Assembly (NCBI GenBank): GCA_965247585.1
Contig: CBDFHC010000004.1
Location: 186,001 to 250,000, forward strand
Length of the DNA: 64,000 bases
From: CBDFHC01 sp965247585
Lineage (GTDB): Bacteria > Chloroflexota > Dehalococcoidia > Lucifugimonadales > GCA-2712585
Direction of reading: 5' to 3'
In this document: positions 43,716 through 53,616 of the stretch, in pieces
Position numbering within the stretch: the first letter of the stretch is position 1
Layout: each line of letters begins with the position of its first letter
The notes under the pieces: generated by a model
What the model was told of the DNA's origin: nothing
Seen by the model: only the letters and a program-made list of their open reading frames with translations
Databases searched by the model: none
Program-made: the position numbers and the translations under genes

Positions 43716-44727
43716 GTTGAAGTCCGTTTCCGCAAATCGGCATTCGCTTTTCCAACTTGGGACGTGCCACCAGCATTGCATCGCTGTCACCGCCGTAGTA
43801 GCGGGGCGCCACCAACCTTATGGCCGTGTCCCAACCCACAACGAAAGCAACTCCGGGTAACAGCGCCGCCTTCTTGTGGAACGTCTCAGCCCGCGTCAGC
43901 ACCAGCGTGCCCTTCCCCCGGAGCTGGCGGGTTCTACGTTCTATTTCCTCCCTGGCCAATGGGGGTTTGTCCACGTTCAAGACCGCAAGCTCATAGCAGA
44001 CCTCGGCGCCCAGGGTCTCACTGGCAACGCGGGCCAGCTCCTCATGGCCTCGGTGAAAGGGGTTGAACGAGCCTGGCAGCAGCGCGGCGCAAGGGGCGCC
44101 GTCCGGTTCCAGCCGGCCGTCGGCATGGACTGTCACGCTGCCCACGTCGCCCGATAGCAGCCGGGATATAGGGTCCTCATGTTGCTGGCTATAGAACACT
44201 AACTCGTCCTCGGGCGTCAGCCCCAGCGGTACTTCCTCCTCAATGCCGCACACCTCGGCCAGGGCCTGCAGCAGAAGCCAGCTGACCACCTCTTCCTCTC
44301 CGGCCCGGTCGCGGCGGCCTTTGTCGAACCGCAAGTTATAAGAGGCGAATCCTGTCTCGCTCCAAGTCGCTATGCAGCAACGGTGGTCGCCCCTCTTGGG
44401 CCGGTCGGTGGCGATAGTAGCGGTGCAGCCTAGACCCAGGACCGGCGCCGGACCTTCGCGAAGCCGCAGCGCCCGATTATAGGCCGCCCGGGCCATCTCC
44501 CGTGCCGTCTCCGGGGATACGTACTGGGTTGGCTCGTGCCCTAGAAATTCAATCATGGACTTGGATCCGTAAGGCACCAACACCTCTAGCAAGGTGCGCG
44601 ACGCCCCGGACACTCCCAACAGCCAGGCAACCCCCTGGCTGCCGGCGCCGGACACCGCTAACACCCCTTGCGGCGGCGCGTCGTGGATTCTCTGAATCAA
44701 GGCCTGGGGACCGGTGGACATGGCCAT
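43642..44727 (-). CDS. CinA-like domain fused to a NadD/cytidylyltransferase-like domain, C-terminus altered
   Basis: 361 aa. The N-terminal part (~1-165) is a CinA C-terminal-like domain with LAVSGAGSQGVAWLLGVSG and LGLGCTATIATDRPKRGDHR. From ~215 it is an adenylyl/cytidylyltransferase fold with LLPGSFNPFHRGHEELARVA (HxGH equivalent HRGH). Similarity fades after PRYYGGDSDAML; the last ~45 residues look random and overlap the 43287 gene, so the C-terminus was probably replaced by a rearrangement. Related fusions occur in other bacteria and in plants. Role in NAD or nucleotide-sugar metabolism is inferred only. Confidence 0.72.
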   Translation of the reverse strand: MAMSTGPQALIQRIHDAPPQGVLAVSGAGSQGVAWLLGVSGASRTLLEVLVPYGSKSMIEFLGHEPTQYVSPETAREMARAAYNRALRLREGPAPVLGLGCTATIATDRPKRGDHRCCIATWSETGFASYNLRFDKGRRDRAGEEEVVSWLLLQALAEVCGIEEEVPLGLTPEDELVFYSQQHEDPISRLLSGDVGSVTVHADGRLEPDGAPCAALLPGSFNPFHRGHEELARVASETLGAEVCYELAVLNVDKPPLAREEIERRTRQLRGKGTLVLTRAETFHKKAALLPGVAFVVGWDTAIRLVAPRYYGGDSDAMLVARPKLEKRMPICGNGLQLRKCRIPDRINTRSTPGSCYSAKN

Positions 44728-44764
44728 AGCTAGAAAACACTCCGGTTTCGGGATATAGCAGGCT

Positions 44765-45349
44765 TCAATCCCGGCGGCCCTTCCAAGGCGCGTAATCGAT
44801 GTGCTGCATGCGCTGGATCGAACGCTGGATCTCTTGGCCTATCTTCCGGTCCCACTCTTCATTCCACTCTGGGGGAATCTCCCGGCGGGCCTCGCGCCAC
44901 CACATCGGGGCGCCCTCGCCCAAGGTGCCGCCTTCCAGCACCTCGCCCAAGAAGCAGGTCATATCCCCGGCGTCCATGGCGTTGACCACCCGGCAATCCA
45001 GGAAGCCCCAGCAGTCGGTCAACAACGGGCTACCGGAGGCGCGGCGCTCGTAGACGACGCCAGCCAGCTTGTCGCAGTCGCGGCCGGAAACAAGCCCGAA
45101 GTCTTTGATAAAGTGAAGCTGTTCTTTGCGAGGAAAGTTGAGGGCAAAGCCCTGGCTCTGATAGATAAGATCGTGGCTGAAGTTCCCTTTGTAAATCTGC
45201 ACCAACACCCGGGGCATGTGGGGAACAATCGAAGCTGCTCCGATGGCCACCGCAATCTGTACGTTGGCCTTGCCTTTCCAGTAGCTGGTAACCGCGGCGA
45301 TGGGAGACCATAGGCGGCCCATTATAGGAGCAATTTTCGAGTCATCCAT
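44765..45349 (-). CDS. Flavin reductase family protein (FMN-binding split barrel)
   Basis: 194 aa. MGRLWSPIAAVTSYWKGKAN, GAASIVPHMPRVLVQIYKGN, QSQGFALNFPRKEQL and VNAMDAGDMTCFLGEV follow the pattern of flavin reductase-like split barrels that bind FMN and supply reduced flavin to a monooxygenase. An LLM-class flavin oxidoreductase gene lies 0.6 kb away, so a two-component system is possible. Confidence 0.82.
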   Translation of the reverse strand: MDDSKIAPIMGRLWSPIAAVTSYWKGKANVQIAVAIGAASIVPHMPRVLVQIYKGNFSHDLIYQSQGFALNFPRKEQLHFIKDFGLVSGRDCDKLAGVVYERRASGSPLLTDCWGFLDCRVVNAMDAGDMTCFLGEVLEGGTLGEGAPMWWREARREIPPEWNEEWDRKIGQEIQRSIQRMQHIDYAPWKGRRD

Positions 45350-45963
45350 CCTTACCTCTCAGTAAGGGAAAGTGGCTCACCTAATGAAGTCGATCGCCGC
45401 GTCAGACGCCCGAGAGATGGCTATCAGATGGTGAACATGGCATGTGAATTATACCCAAGTAACGACGGAGGGAAGGTCGAGGTCCCGAGGATCCGCCTGC
45501 GCAGTGTCTCCCAGCCGAGTTGGTAATCTGATAAGCCGCACATGGGGCACCGAGAGCCAATCATGGTGAACCGCTGCTTCAAGCCGTTCTTGGGTAGTGG
45601 CTTCTTGGAGTAAATGGCCATGGAGGGCGGATCACCTGGATGTTGGTGGCATGCATGTGGGGTTTCTTCTTGCCACTGCGGCAAGCCAATAGGGGAGAAG
45701 GTGTTGATGACCCTCCGGCCGAACAACATTATCTGATAGAACGGTATCCGGACCCCACCAATAATCTACTCGAACGGAGCCGGCCCGGTAACCGAATCAC
45801 CTGGTCGGCTAGGGTCTCCCGCACCTCGTGCTTCATCCTGGGGTGCAGCCAGAGGGCTGGGAAGTGCTCTAGGAGCTTAGCGGCTAGGCAAGTGTGTCCC
45901 CGTTTGGGTCCAATGAAGCGACCGTCAGGATATACTATATTATCTCTAGAAGGAGATTATTAC
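45350..45963. other. Stretch without a supported gene
   Basis: Contains one doubtful minus-strand ORF (45424-45729) with a CPMCG pair, and a minus-strand piece around 45780-45900 reading LLEHFPALWLHPRMKHEVRE that may be a gene remnant. TATACTATATTA near 45930 precedes the next gene and could be its promoter. Confidence 0.4.
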
Positions 45964-46816
45964 ATGGCTGTTGGAATAGTAGTGCCCTTGCCCGCATACA
46001 CCTTGGACCCGGCGTTTATAGCCCGGAATGCCGAAGATTTGGGGTTCGAATCCATCTGGTACCACGAGCATCCGATCTTGCCGGTGCAGAGCGAAAGCCC
46101 CTTCCCTTCCACCGGCGGTGAAATCCCGTGGACTTATCGTCACTTCTCAGAGCCCTATATCTCCTTGGCCATGGCCGCTGCTGTCACCAGCAAGATTAAG
46201 CTTTGCACAGGCATCACCCTAGTCCCTGAACGTAATCCCCTAATCCTGGCCAAAGAGATCTCGGTTCTGGACCTTCACAGCAACGGTAGGTTCATATTCG
46301 GAGTCGGCGCCGGTTGGAACCGCGAAGAGACTACCATGATGGGGGGGTGACTTCGACCACCGATGGACCCAGACACGAGAAGCGGTGGAGGCGTTGAAAG
46401 AGCTGTGGACCAAGGATGAGGCGGAGTTCCACGGCCGCTACTACGATTTCCCACCGGTGTATTGTTATCCTAAGCCGGCGCAAAAACCCCATCCGCCGGT
46501 CCTGCTGGGCGGCAACTCCAAGAACGTGCTCCAGCGCGTGGCCAGGTGGGGTGATGGGTGGCTTCCAAACAGGGCAACTCCCGGCCAAATCGAGGACAGC
46601 CGAATAATTCTAGATACTCTGGCTGCCGAACGTGGCCGGGACCCGTCGTCGCTATCCATATCAGTGTTCGGTCAACCCTCGGATATCACCAGGCAGCAGG
46701 TGGATGACTTTTTGAACGCCGGAGCAGTCCGGGTGTCTGTATGGCCCACCCACTGCGAAACTGAAAAAGAGATGGGTGAGGAGCTGAAGCGGATAGCCGA
46801 TGCGCTGGTACGGTAA
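45964..46816 (+). pseudogene. LLM-class (F420-type) oxidoreductase with a one-base frameshift
   Basis: ATG 45964 follows AGAAGGAGAT, a strong ribosome binding site. N-terminus GIVVPLPAYTLDPAFIARNA, core FGVGAGWNREETTMMGG, then the frame must shift by one base (a run of seven G at 46340-46346 instead of six) to continue DFDHRWTQTREAVEALKELW and on to 46816. GVGAGWN is the flavin-site signature of luciferase-like monooxygenases of the F420 group. Homopolymer indels can be sequencing errors, so the gene may be intact in the real genome. Confidence 0.85.
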
Positions 46817-46953
46817 TGTCCGCCAAGCCTGCCTCCTAGGGTCTCCGGGTTAGAAAGAGATGCGACATTTTCGGCGCACCCGTTGAGAGGAAGCCCCGAC
46901 GGCGGTTGGTGATGCTCCGTTCGCGGTTTGCCAACGAGTCTATCGCAATGGAG

Positions 46954-47793
46954 TCAAACGAGGGGCGGGTTCGAGCTTGAGGCCGGTAGCTTCCAGTCGA
47001 GCCACTGGCATACTGCCCGGCCCATTACCAGCTCTTTGTCGCTTTCCGACAGCCAGGGAAGCTCCTCAGTAAAGAGGGAAATACACTGGTGCCAGGGGCA
47101 GGGCATACGGGTAATGTCGGTGCCCCAGAACGTCCGGTTGGGCCCGAAGGCGCTAAAAATCCGGTAGACGTAGTCATGGATGTCGTCGTAGGGATAGGGG
47201 GCGCTGGAGTAGCTGGGAGCGCCAGTGGCTTTGACCGCCACGTTGGGATACTTGGCCAGGGCTAGCAGGTCTGGCAAGGAGTCCCAGGTCCTCGCATCCG
47301 GAGGGCCGCTAGGGCGGCCCATATGGTCTACGATGAGCTTTAGCCCCGGGTGGCGTTCGGCCACCTGCACCACAGCGGGCAGGAAGTTGGAGGCCATCAA
47401 GGCCACGGGTAGTCCGGCTTTTTCGGCGGCCGGCCAGAGCCAGTCCATGGTGCCATCGGTGGGCCAGGTAGCCTGGCCTGGCTGAAGGAAGGTGAGTCGC
47501 AGGCCCAACATTCCCGGCTGCTTCCGCCAGCCGGGAAGCAATGCGGCGCTCCCGGGATCATTTAAGGGCACTTTTCCTAAAATCGAGAGGCGGTCCGGGT
47601 GCAGGCGCGCGGCTTCCAGGGCCAATTCGCCGGAGTTGGGGTCCCAACTTGGCGGGTGTATGATCGCGGCGTCCACACCCCCCTCGTCCATCTCCTTCAA
47701 CAGATCGTCTACAGAGTAGGAGCATATTTGTCTGTGATGCGCCAAGGGTGTGCCGCTGCCCCAGAGATGGACCTGAGCGTCGACGATCAGCAT
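46954..47793 (-). CDS. Amidohydrolase-2 family metal-dependent hydrolase
   Basis: 279 aa TIM-barrel hydrolase. Start VDAQVHLWGSG has the DxH metal site. KLIVDHMGRPSGPPDA and FWGTDITRMPC give further metal and catalytic residues, as in 2-pyrone-4,6-dicarboxylate lactonase-like enzymes. Probably hydrolyses a lactone or amide from aromatic-type catabolism; substrate not predictable. Confidence 0.88.
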   Translation of the reverse strand: MLIVDAQVHLWGSGTPLAHHRQICSYSVDDLLKEMDEGGVDAAIIHPPSWDPNSGELALEAARLHPDRLSILGKVPLNDPGSAALLPGWRKQPGMLGLRLTFLQPGQATWPTDGTMDWLWPAAEKAGLPVALMASNFLPAVVQVAERHPGLKLIVDHMGRPSGPPDARTWDSLPDLLALAKYPNVAVKATGAPSYSSAPYPYDDIHDYVYRIFSAFGPNRTFWGTDITRMPCPWHQCISLFTEELPWLSESDKELVMGRAVCQWLDWKLPASSSNPPLV

Positions 47794-48251
47794 GGAGACC
47801 TCCGTTATCCTTTGGTTTGGAAATCTGGAGCCGGGTTATGCGGGAAATTATACGCAACCGAAGGAACCCAAAACAGTCACCAACTTGCGGTGCCCGCAGG
47901 GGAGACATGCCCACTTAGACCAGGGCAGGGCACCAAGGGACGGGAGAATCTACTAAACGCCTTTGCGGGAGGTGGGTGTGGCACCGGAAGGCAGCTTAAC
48001 ACGTGTCAAGTTAGTACAGGTATTTGGGCTGTTTGCGTGGACCTGATCAGCGGTTCTTAGGCAGCAAGGCGGCTACGGACCAGTGAAGCTCGCGCCAGGT
48101 CCATTGTCAGTGAGACGATTGGGGTGGCGACGAAAAGCGCGAACGGGAACGATAAAAATAAACATGGCAGAAAGACGCTTAACCTGGTTATGGTCCCGCT
48201 ACCAACGTTCCACCGAACCGCCTCTAGGCGCGGAGTTTTTAACTCCGGTTG
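47794..48251. other. Non-coding stretch
   Basis: Short ORFs only, none with a plausible protein. No repeat or RNA recognised. Confidence 0.45.
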
Positions 48252-48686
48252 TCAGGTGGTTTCCGCTATGAATACGGGGATCACACGGTCGGTTTTTTCC
48301 TGGTAGTCCTGATAGGGAGGGTATGCTTTGACGGCGATATCCCAGAGCCGTTGTTTCTCGGCTGAATCCTGTACCTCTCGAACCCGCATCGAAAAGACTT
48401 CGGCCCCGTCGCGAATTTCAACATCCGGATCTGCCTTTAAATTGTAATACCAAACTGGATGTGTTGGCGCTCCACCCCGAGACGCCACCAGGACATAGCT
48501 ACTTCCATCCACAACTCTCATCAATGGAGTTTTGCGGGCCGCACCTGTCTTACACCCTCGATTAGTCACAATTATGACTGGCATACCCTGCATTGTTGTA
48601 CCGTCGGTGCCGCCGCTCCCTTCGTATAGTTCGACTTGCTCTGCGACCCATTGAGTAGTACTCGGGATATATTCTTTCATGCTCAT
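48252..48686 (-). CDS. Deazaflavin-dependent nitroreductase-like protein (Ddn family)
   Basis: 144 aa split-barrel protein. VIIVTNRGCKTGAARKTPLM, VLVASRGGAPTHPVWYYNLK and DPDVEIRDG are diagnostic for F420-binding Ddn-type proteins, which reduce nitro compounds or quinones. Together with the LLM-class enzyme it suggests that the host makes F420. Confidence 0.88.
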   Translation of the reverse strand: MSMKEYIPSTTQWVAEQVELYEGSGGTDGTTMQGMPVIIVTNRGCKTGAARKTPLMRVVDGSSYVLVASRGGAPTHPVWYYNLKADPDVEIRDGAEVFSMRVREVQDSAEKQRLWDIAVKAYPPYQDYQEKTDRVIPVFIAETT

Positions 48687-49117
48687 CTCTTCGTCTCGCT
48701 TTTAGTCAACTGGAAACACGCGGGTTGGAGTTTCTAGGCATATTACGTCAAATATTAACTGAGTGCCTTATCCCCTGGGGGACTGCAAGCTGTTAGGTTC
48801 CAGTGGGTTGGAATGGTTTGCAGCAGCGACAAGAATTGTGATAAGGCCATTTCAGAATTATATCAGCTAATATAAACCGACTCCCCTTCCGGTGAGGCGG
48901 TGGCGCAGAGGGTGGCGCCCGAGGGAGGGACGGTGGAGATAGGGGTTGGGTATTCGGGGGATTGGAATTGAGGGGATAGATGCTGACCTTCCCCAATCCA
49001 GCCCTAGGCATTAGAATCCTACCGCCGGTCGCGCCCCCGGGGCGCGGGGGGAAGTGATGAAAACGTCCCCAGCGCCAGAGAACCGTATCCCCGGCGACCC
49101 ATCTTTCGGAGGTCTTA
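48687..49117. other. Non-coding stretch upstream of hyuAB
   Basis: No supported gene. GGAGG at 49107-49111 is the ribosome binding site of the hyuA TTG start. Confidence 0.5.
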
Positions 49118-51163
49118 TTGGCTCGTTACAGCCTGGGCGTAGACGTCGGCGGCACCTTCACCGACTTCGTCCTATTCGACCAGGAGAGCCAGAAGACCTG
49201 GCAGCACAAGGTCGCCACCGTTCCTCACGACCAAGCCCAGGGCATCGCCGACGGTCTTTCGGACATGCTGGGTCAGCTAAATGTGGCACCCGAAGACCTG
49301 GTTTACCTTGCCCAGGGGAGCACCATTGCAATCAACGCTATGTTGGAGGGACGGACCGCCCCGGTGGGCCTGATCACAAGCGAAGGCTTCCGTGACTTGC
49401 TGGAGCTGCGCCGCCAGCGACGCCCCTCTCTCTATGACCTGTTCTTCCAAATGCCTGCCCCCTTGGTCCCCAGGAATCTCCGCCTGGCGGTGCCGGAGCG
49501 CGTCAACTTCGCCGGAAAGGTGCTGGTCCCGCTGGACGAAGACAAGGTCCTGCAGGCGCTGCGAGAGCTGGTCAGCGCCGGCGTGGGTTCCGTGGCGGTC
49601 TGCTTCCTCTTCAGCTTCCTCAATCCCCGTCACGAGCTGCGGGTGGAGGAGCTAGCAAAGGAGCTGGCCCCGGACTGCTCAGTATGGCTCTCCCACCGAG
49701 TGCTGCCAGAGTTCCGGGAATTTGAGCGTCTTAGCACCACGGTCTGCAACGCCGCCCTGGGCCCAATAATGGAAAGGTATCTGGGCAACCTTAGCCGGCG
49801 CCTGACTAAAATTGGCGCCCAGCCACCCCCTTACATCATGCAGTCCAACGGAGGTGTTACCTCTCCCCAAGCCGCCCTGATGCGGCCGGCCAACACTCTG
49901 TTCTCCGGACCCAGCGCCGGGGTCATAGGCGGCCTGCACACGGCGCGGATGACCGGCACCGAAAACGCGATCACGTTCGACATGGGGGGCACCAGCACCG
50001 ACGTCTGTTTGGTTGACCGGGGCGCAGTCTCCATGGTGTACGAGAAGGAGATCGCCGGGACCCCGGTACGCAGCGCGATGGTGGACGTTAACTCGGTGGG
50101 CGCCGGAGGCGGCAGCGTGGCGTGGATTGACGCCGGAGGAAGGCTGAAGGTGGGTCCCAACAGCGCGGGGGCCAGCCCGGGCCCCGCCGCCTACGGGCAG
50201 GGTGGAGAGGAGCCCACCGTCACCGATGCCAACCTGCTGTTGGGGCGCCTCAGCCGCCGCGGCCTTCTTGAGGGCCGAATGCCCCTCTACCCTGAGCTTT
50301 CACGCCGGGCCATCCAGCAACGAGTTGCCCAACCCCTGGGAATGGACGCCGTGGAAGCGGCCTGGGGCATAGTCCAGATAGTCAACACCAACACCGTGCT
50401 GGCAATACGCGCCGTGTCAGTCCAGCGGGGTTACGATCCGAGGGCTTTCACGCTGGTGGCCTTCGGCGGCGCCGGTCCGCTGCACGCCACCGCGGTGGCG
50501 CGGCTGCTGGGCATCTCCCAGGTGGTTGTCCCCCGAGTCCCCGGCACGCTCTGCGCCCAGGGGCTGCTGGCCACGGACCTCCGCACAGACTACGTCCGGA
50601 CCTTCATTGCGCCGCTGCTGGACGCGGATATCTCTTACGTTAACAGCCTTCTCTGTGACCTGGACGCCGCCGCCCGGGATTGGCTTGCCACCGAAGGAAC
50701 GGCGGAAGGCGAGCGGACCGTAAGCTTCTCGGCAGACCTGAGGTACGCCGGCCAGAACTATGAGCTGCCGGTCCCGGTCCCCCCGCCACCGTGGAACGTG
50801 GAGTCTTTATCAGGGTTGTGTGAAAGCTTCCATTCGGCGCACAATCGGGCCTACGGCTACCGTTCAGAGCAGGCCATTGTCCAGCTTGTGACCCTGAGGG
50901 CCACCGCGCTGGCGCGAATGCCCAGGCATGAGCCCCGCCACGAACCGGATGGCCCGGCCAACAACGTGACCCCGTTTGAGCACCGTGAAGTGTGGTGGGA
51001 CGAGGGCTTCGTTTCCACCCCGGTGTACCGGCGCATCGACCTTGGGTCCGGCACCATCGTGGCAGGCCCGGCGGTGGTTGAACAGATGGACTCCACCATC
51101 CTCATCGGCCCCAATGAATCTGGGAAAGTGGACGGGTACGGAAACCTGGCCCTCTCCCTCTGA
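49118..51163 (+). CDS. Hydantoinase/oxoprolinase subunit A (HyuA)
   Basis: 681 aa, full length. YSLGVDVGGTFTDFVLFDQE is the N-terminal ATPase-like motif; AITFDMGGTSTDVCLV and FGGAGPLHA are typical. TTG start behind GGAGG. It pairs with hyuB 9 bp downstream. Compared with the partial hyuA at the left edge it shows the same domain order but clearly different sequence and codon use, so it is a paralog rather than a recent duplicate. Confidence 0.94.
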   Translation: MARYSLGVDVGGTFTDFVLFDQESQKTWQHKVATVPHDQAQGIADGLSDMLGQLNVAPEDLVYLAQGSTIAINAMLEGRTAPVGLITSEGFRDLLELRRQRRPSLYDLFFQMPAPLVPRNLRLAVPERVNFAGKVLVPLDEDKVLQALRELVSAGVGSVAVCFLFSFLNPRHELRVEELAKELAPDCSVWLSHRVLPEFREFERLSTTVCNAALGPIMERYLGNLSRRLTKIGAQPPPYIMQSNGGVTSPQAALMRPANTLFSGPSAGVIGGLHTARMTGTENAITFDMGGTSTDVCLVDRGAVSMVYEKEIAGTPVRSAMVDVNSVGAGGGSVAWIDAGGRLKVGPNSAGASPGPAAYGQGGEEPTVTDANLLLGRLSRRGLLEGRMPLYPELSRRAIQQRVAQPLGMDAVEAAWGIVQIVNTNTVLAIRAVSVQRGYDPRAFTLVAFGGAGPLHATAVARLLGISQVVVPRVPGTLCAQGLLATDLRTDYVRTFIAPLLDADISYVNSLLCDLDAAARDWLATEGTAEGERTVSFSADLRYAGQNYELPVPVPPPPWNVESLSGLCESFHSAHNRAYGYRSEQAIVQLVTLRATALARMPRHEPRHEPDGPANNVTPFEHREVWWDEGFVSTPVYRRIDLGSGTIVAGPAVVEQMDSTILIGPNESGKVDGYGNLALSL

Positions 51164-51172
51164 GGTTGTATC

Positions 51173-52903
51173 GTGACGGCACCAACGCCCGCCCATGACG
51201 CCCACCTGCCGGACCCTATAACCACGGAGGTTGTGGGCTGCTCACTCCTGGCCCTGACGGAGGAGATGGGCGAAATCCTGGTCCAAGCGTCCTATTCCAC
51301 CAACATTAAGGAGCGAAGAGACTGCTCCGCCGCCCTGCTGGACATCCAGGGCGGCACAATTGCCCAGGCTTCCCACATCCCCTTGCATATAGGCTCCATG
51401 CTGGGGCTGGCGCAGGCCATCTTACAACGCTATCCCCAGTCTGAAATTCGCCCCGGCGACGTCTTCGTCACCAACGATCCCTATTCCGGGGGCGGGACCC
51501 ATCTTCCGGATATATCCGTGGCGGCGCCGTTTTTTGCTGATGGGAGTCTGGTCGCGTTCGCGGCAAATACAGCGCATCACGCCGAGGTGGGCGGTAGTCC
51601 CTCCAACACGTTTGACATCTACACCGAGGGCGTGCGTATTCCCCTGGTCCGGCTTCACCAGCAGGGCCGCATTTGCCAGGACATTGTGGACTTCATCTTG
51701 CTTAACTGCCGACTTCCCGACGAAAGGCTGGCGGACCTGCGCGCCCAGACCGCCTCGTTGGAAACCGGCCTTCAACGTCTAGGGGAGCTGGTGGACAGGT
51801 ATGGTAAGGACACCTTTCTCGCCTGCCTGGCGCGTCTTGAGGAGCAGGCGGCGGACCAAGCCAAGGCTGGGATTCAGTCCATCCCTCAAGGCACACACCG
51901 CTTCACGGACTATATGGACGGCGACGGCGTCGACTCGGCGCCGATACCAATATCTATTGCGCTGACCGTTTCGGAGGACGAAATAAGCTGCGATTTTGGC
52001 GGCTCTTCGCCACAGGTGCGCGGCCCCATAAACCTGCCTTATTACGCCACCCTGGCCTCGGTCTACTACACCCTCAAGGCGGTGCTGGACCCCACCCTGC
52101 CCGCGAACTCCGGTTTCTACGGCAGGGTACGGGTGGCGGCCCCCACCGGCACCATAGTCAACAGCCTGCCACCGGCGCCTTGCCTCTTTCGTTCGGATAC
52201 CACGCAGCGGGTGGTTGAGGTGGTGCTGGGGGCACTGGCGCAGGCGGTCCCGGAACGAGTCGCCGCCGCCAGCAACGGGGCCGTCAGCGGCGTTTACTTC
52301 CTGGGTTACAAAGAGGACGGCGGCTACTTCGCCTACATCGAGACGCTGGGCGGCGGCATGGGCGCCAGCACCCACGGCGACGGCGCCGACGGGGTGCAGG
52401 TGCACACCACTAACACGTCCAACCTGCCGGTGGAGGCCCTGGAGCTGGAGTATCCCATGCTGGTGGAACGGTATGAGTTGGTGCCCGATTCCGGAGGCCC
52501 GGGCAAGCACCGCGGCGGCATGGGCATTGTCCGACGGTACCGCATGATGACCGACGATACCCGCATTCGTACCAAGGGTGACAGGAGCGTGACCGCCCCG
52601 TGGGGCCTGGAGGGAGGGATGGGCGGCGGACGCAGCCGGGTGGTGCTCAACGCCGGCACTGATGAAGAGCAGGAACTTAATACCAAGGAGTACAACATCC
52701 TGCTGAAGTCCGGGGAGACCCTGAGCATATTCACCCCCGGCGCCGGGGGCTACGGCGCTCCCCACTTGCGGCTTCCGGAGGCCTTACGCCGCGACGTGCT
52801 GGCGGGGAAGGTAACCCCGGAGGCGGTGGCGCAGCGCTATCAGATGCCACCACAGACGCCGCCTGCCTCGGACTCTCCACCTGCGCCCCCGCCAGACGGA
52901 TAA
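51173..52903 (+). CDS. Hydantoinase/oxoprolinase subunit B (HyuB)
   Basis: 576 aa with NDPYSGGGTHLPDISV, NTAHHAEVGG and GAGGYGAPHLR. GTG start at 51173. The C-terminal ~20 residues are Pro-rich (PPQTPPASDSPPAPPPDG). Co-transcribed with the upstream hyuA. Nearby oxidoreductases and amidohydrolases suggest a pathway that opens cyclic amides or related rings. Confidence 0.93.
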   Translation: MTAPTPAHDAHLPDPITTEVVGCSLLALTEEMGEILVQASYSTNIKERRDCSAALLDIQGGTIAQASHIPLHIGSMLGLAQAILQRYPQSEIRPGDVFVTNDPYSGGGTHLPDISVAAPFFADGSLVAFAANTAHHAEVGGSPSNTFDIYTEGVRIPLVRLHQQGRICQDIVDFILLNCRLPDERLADLRAQTASLETGLQRLGELVDRYGKDTFLACLARLEEQAADQAKAGIQSIPQGTHRFTDYMDGDGVDSAPIPISIALTVSEDEISCDFGGSSPQVRGPINLPYYATLASVYYTLKAVLDPTLPANSGFYGRVRVAAPTGTIVNSLPPAPCLFRSDTTQRVVEVVLGALAQAVPERVAAASNGAVSGVYFLGYKEDGGYFAYIETLGGGMGASTHGDGADGVQVHTTNTSNLPVEALELEYPMLVERYELVPDSGGPGKHRGGMGIVRRYRMMTDDTRIRTKGDRSVTAPWGLEGGMGGGRSRVVLNAGTDEEQELNTKEYNILLKSGETLSIFTPGAGGYGAPHLRLPEALRRDVLAGKVTPEAVAQRYQMPPQTPPASDSPPAPPPDG

Positions 52904-53271
52904 AAGCCCGCCTCGCATCACCACACCCCCACCTGATGGCCCCCATCGCGCCCTCCGCTTCAGGCCACCATCACCCCAGTCTGCATCGGCTACCCGGCGG
53001 TAATGACCCCAGCGCTCACAGGCGTTCTGCGGACCCATTACAGCGCACTCAGCCCTGGTGGGGGTGCCAGCACAAGGTACAGGTCGCTTCCGGCGCGGCC
53101 ATACATGAGGGTGCACGGGGACAAGGTGGCTTTCTTTTTCTGCGTGAAGGGGCGGTGAGGGGGAGGAGGTGCAGGGGGGTGGGTCCAGGCTCAGGTGTGA
53201 CTTACACGGAGCGTGCTATACTCTCGCTCCCTTGGACGATCACTAATAATGGAATTGGGAGGTATCAAGGA
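52904..53271. other. Intergenic stretch with a candidate promoter
   Basis: No gene supported. TATACT at 53217-53222 could be the -10 box for the ABM-type gene at 53272; the -35 is not clear. Confidence 0.35.
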
Positions 53272-53565
53272 ATGGCGGTATTGATCTTGCTGGAACTCAA
53301 AGCGGGCGCCGGACATGCGGGGGATTTGAGGGATTTCTTTAAAGAGGAACTAAAACATACGCGCGGGTTCGATGGTTGCAACGATATAACGGTGCACAGC
53401 AACCAGGAAGACCCGGACAACTTGGTAATAGTGGAAACGTGGGACTCTCGCGAGCAGTACGAGAAGTATCTGACCTGGCGAACGGAGCGGGGCGACATGG
53501 AGAAGTTGGGGGGTTGGGTGGCCGGGGCGCCCAGCATCCGGTATTTCAACAACCTGGGGGTGTAG
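53272..53565 (+). CDS. Antibiotic biosynthesis monooxygenase (ABM) domain protein
   Basis: 97 aa from ATG 53272, with GGGAGGTATCAAGGA upstream; longer frames from 52936 are not supported. LELKAGAGHAGDLRDFFKEE, GCNDITVHSNQEDPDNLVIV and ETWDSREQYEKYLTWR are the ferredoxin-like ABM fold. Such proteins are small cofactor-free monooxygenases or dimeric ligand binders. Confidence 0.87.
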   Translation: MAVLILLELKAGAGHAGDLRDFFKEELKHTRGFDGCNDITVHSNQEDPDNLVIVETWDSREQYEKYLTWRTERGDMEKLGGWVAGAPSIRYFNNLGV

Positions 53566-53616
53566 GGCGGGGTTGAGGGTCCAATTTGGTTAGCCGCTTA
53601 TGGCGGAGGGTTGGAG

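Noticed and set aside
45424..45729. Minus-strand ORF with CPMCG pair as a zinc-ribbon gene
   Set aside because: No convincing start, composition unlike coding sequence, and no recognisable domain around the Cys pair.
52936..53271. N-terminal extension of the ABM-type protein
   Set aside because: No homology or ribosome binding site; ATG 53272 has a good one and yields the standard ABM length.
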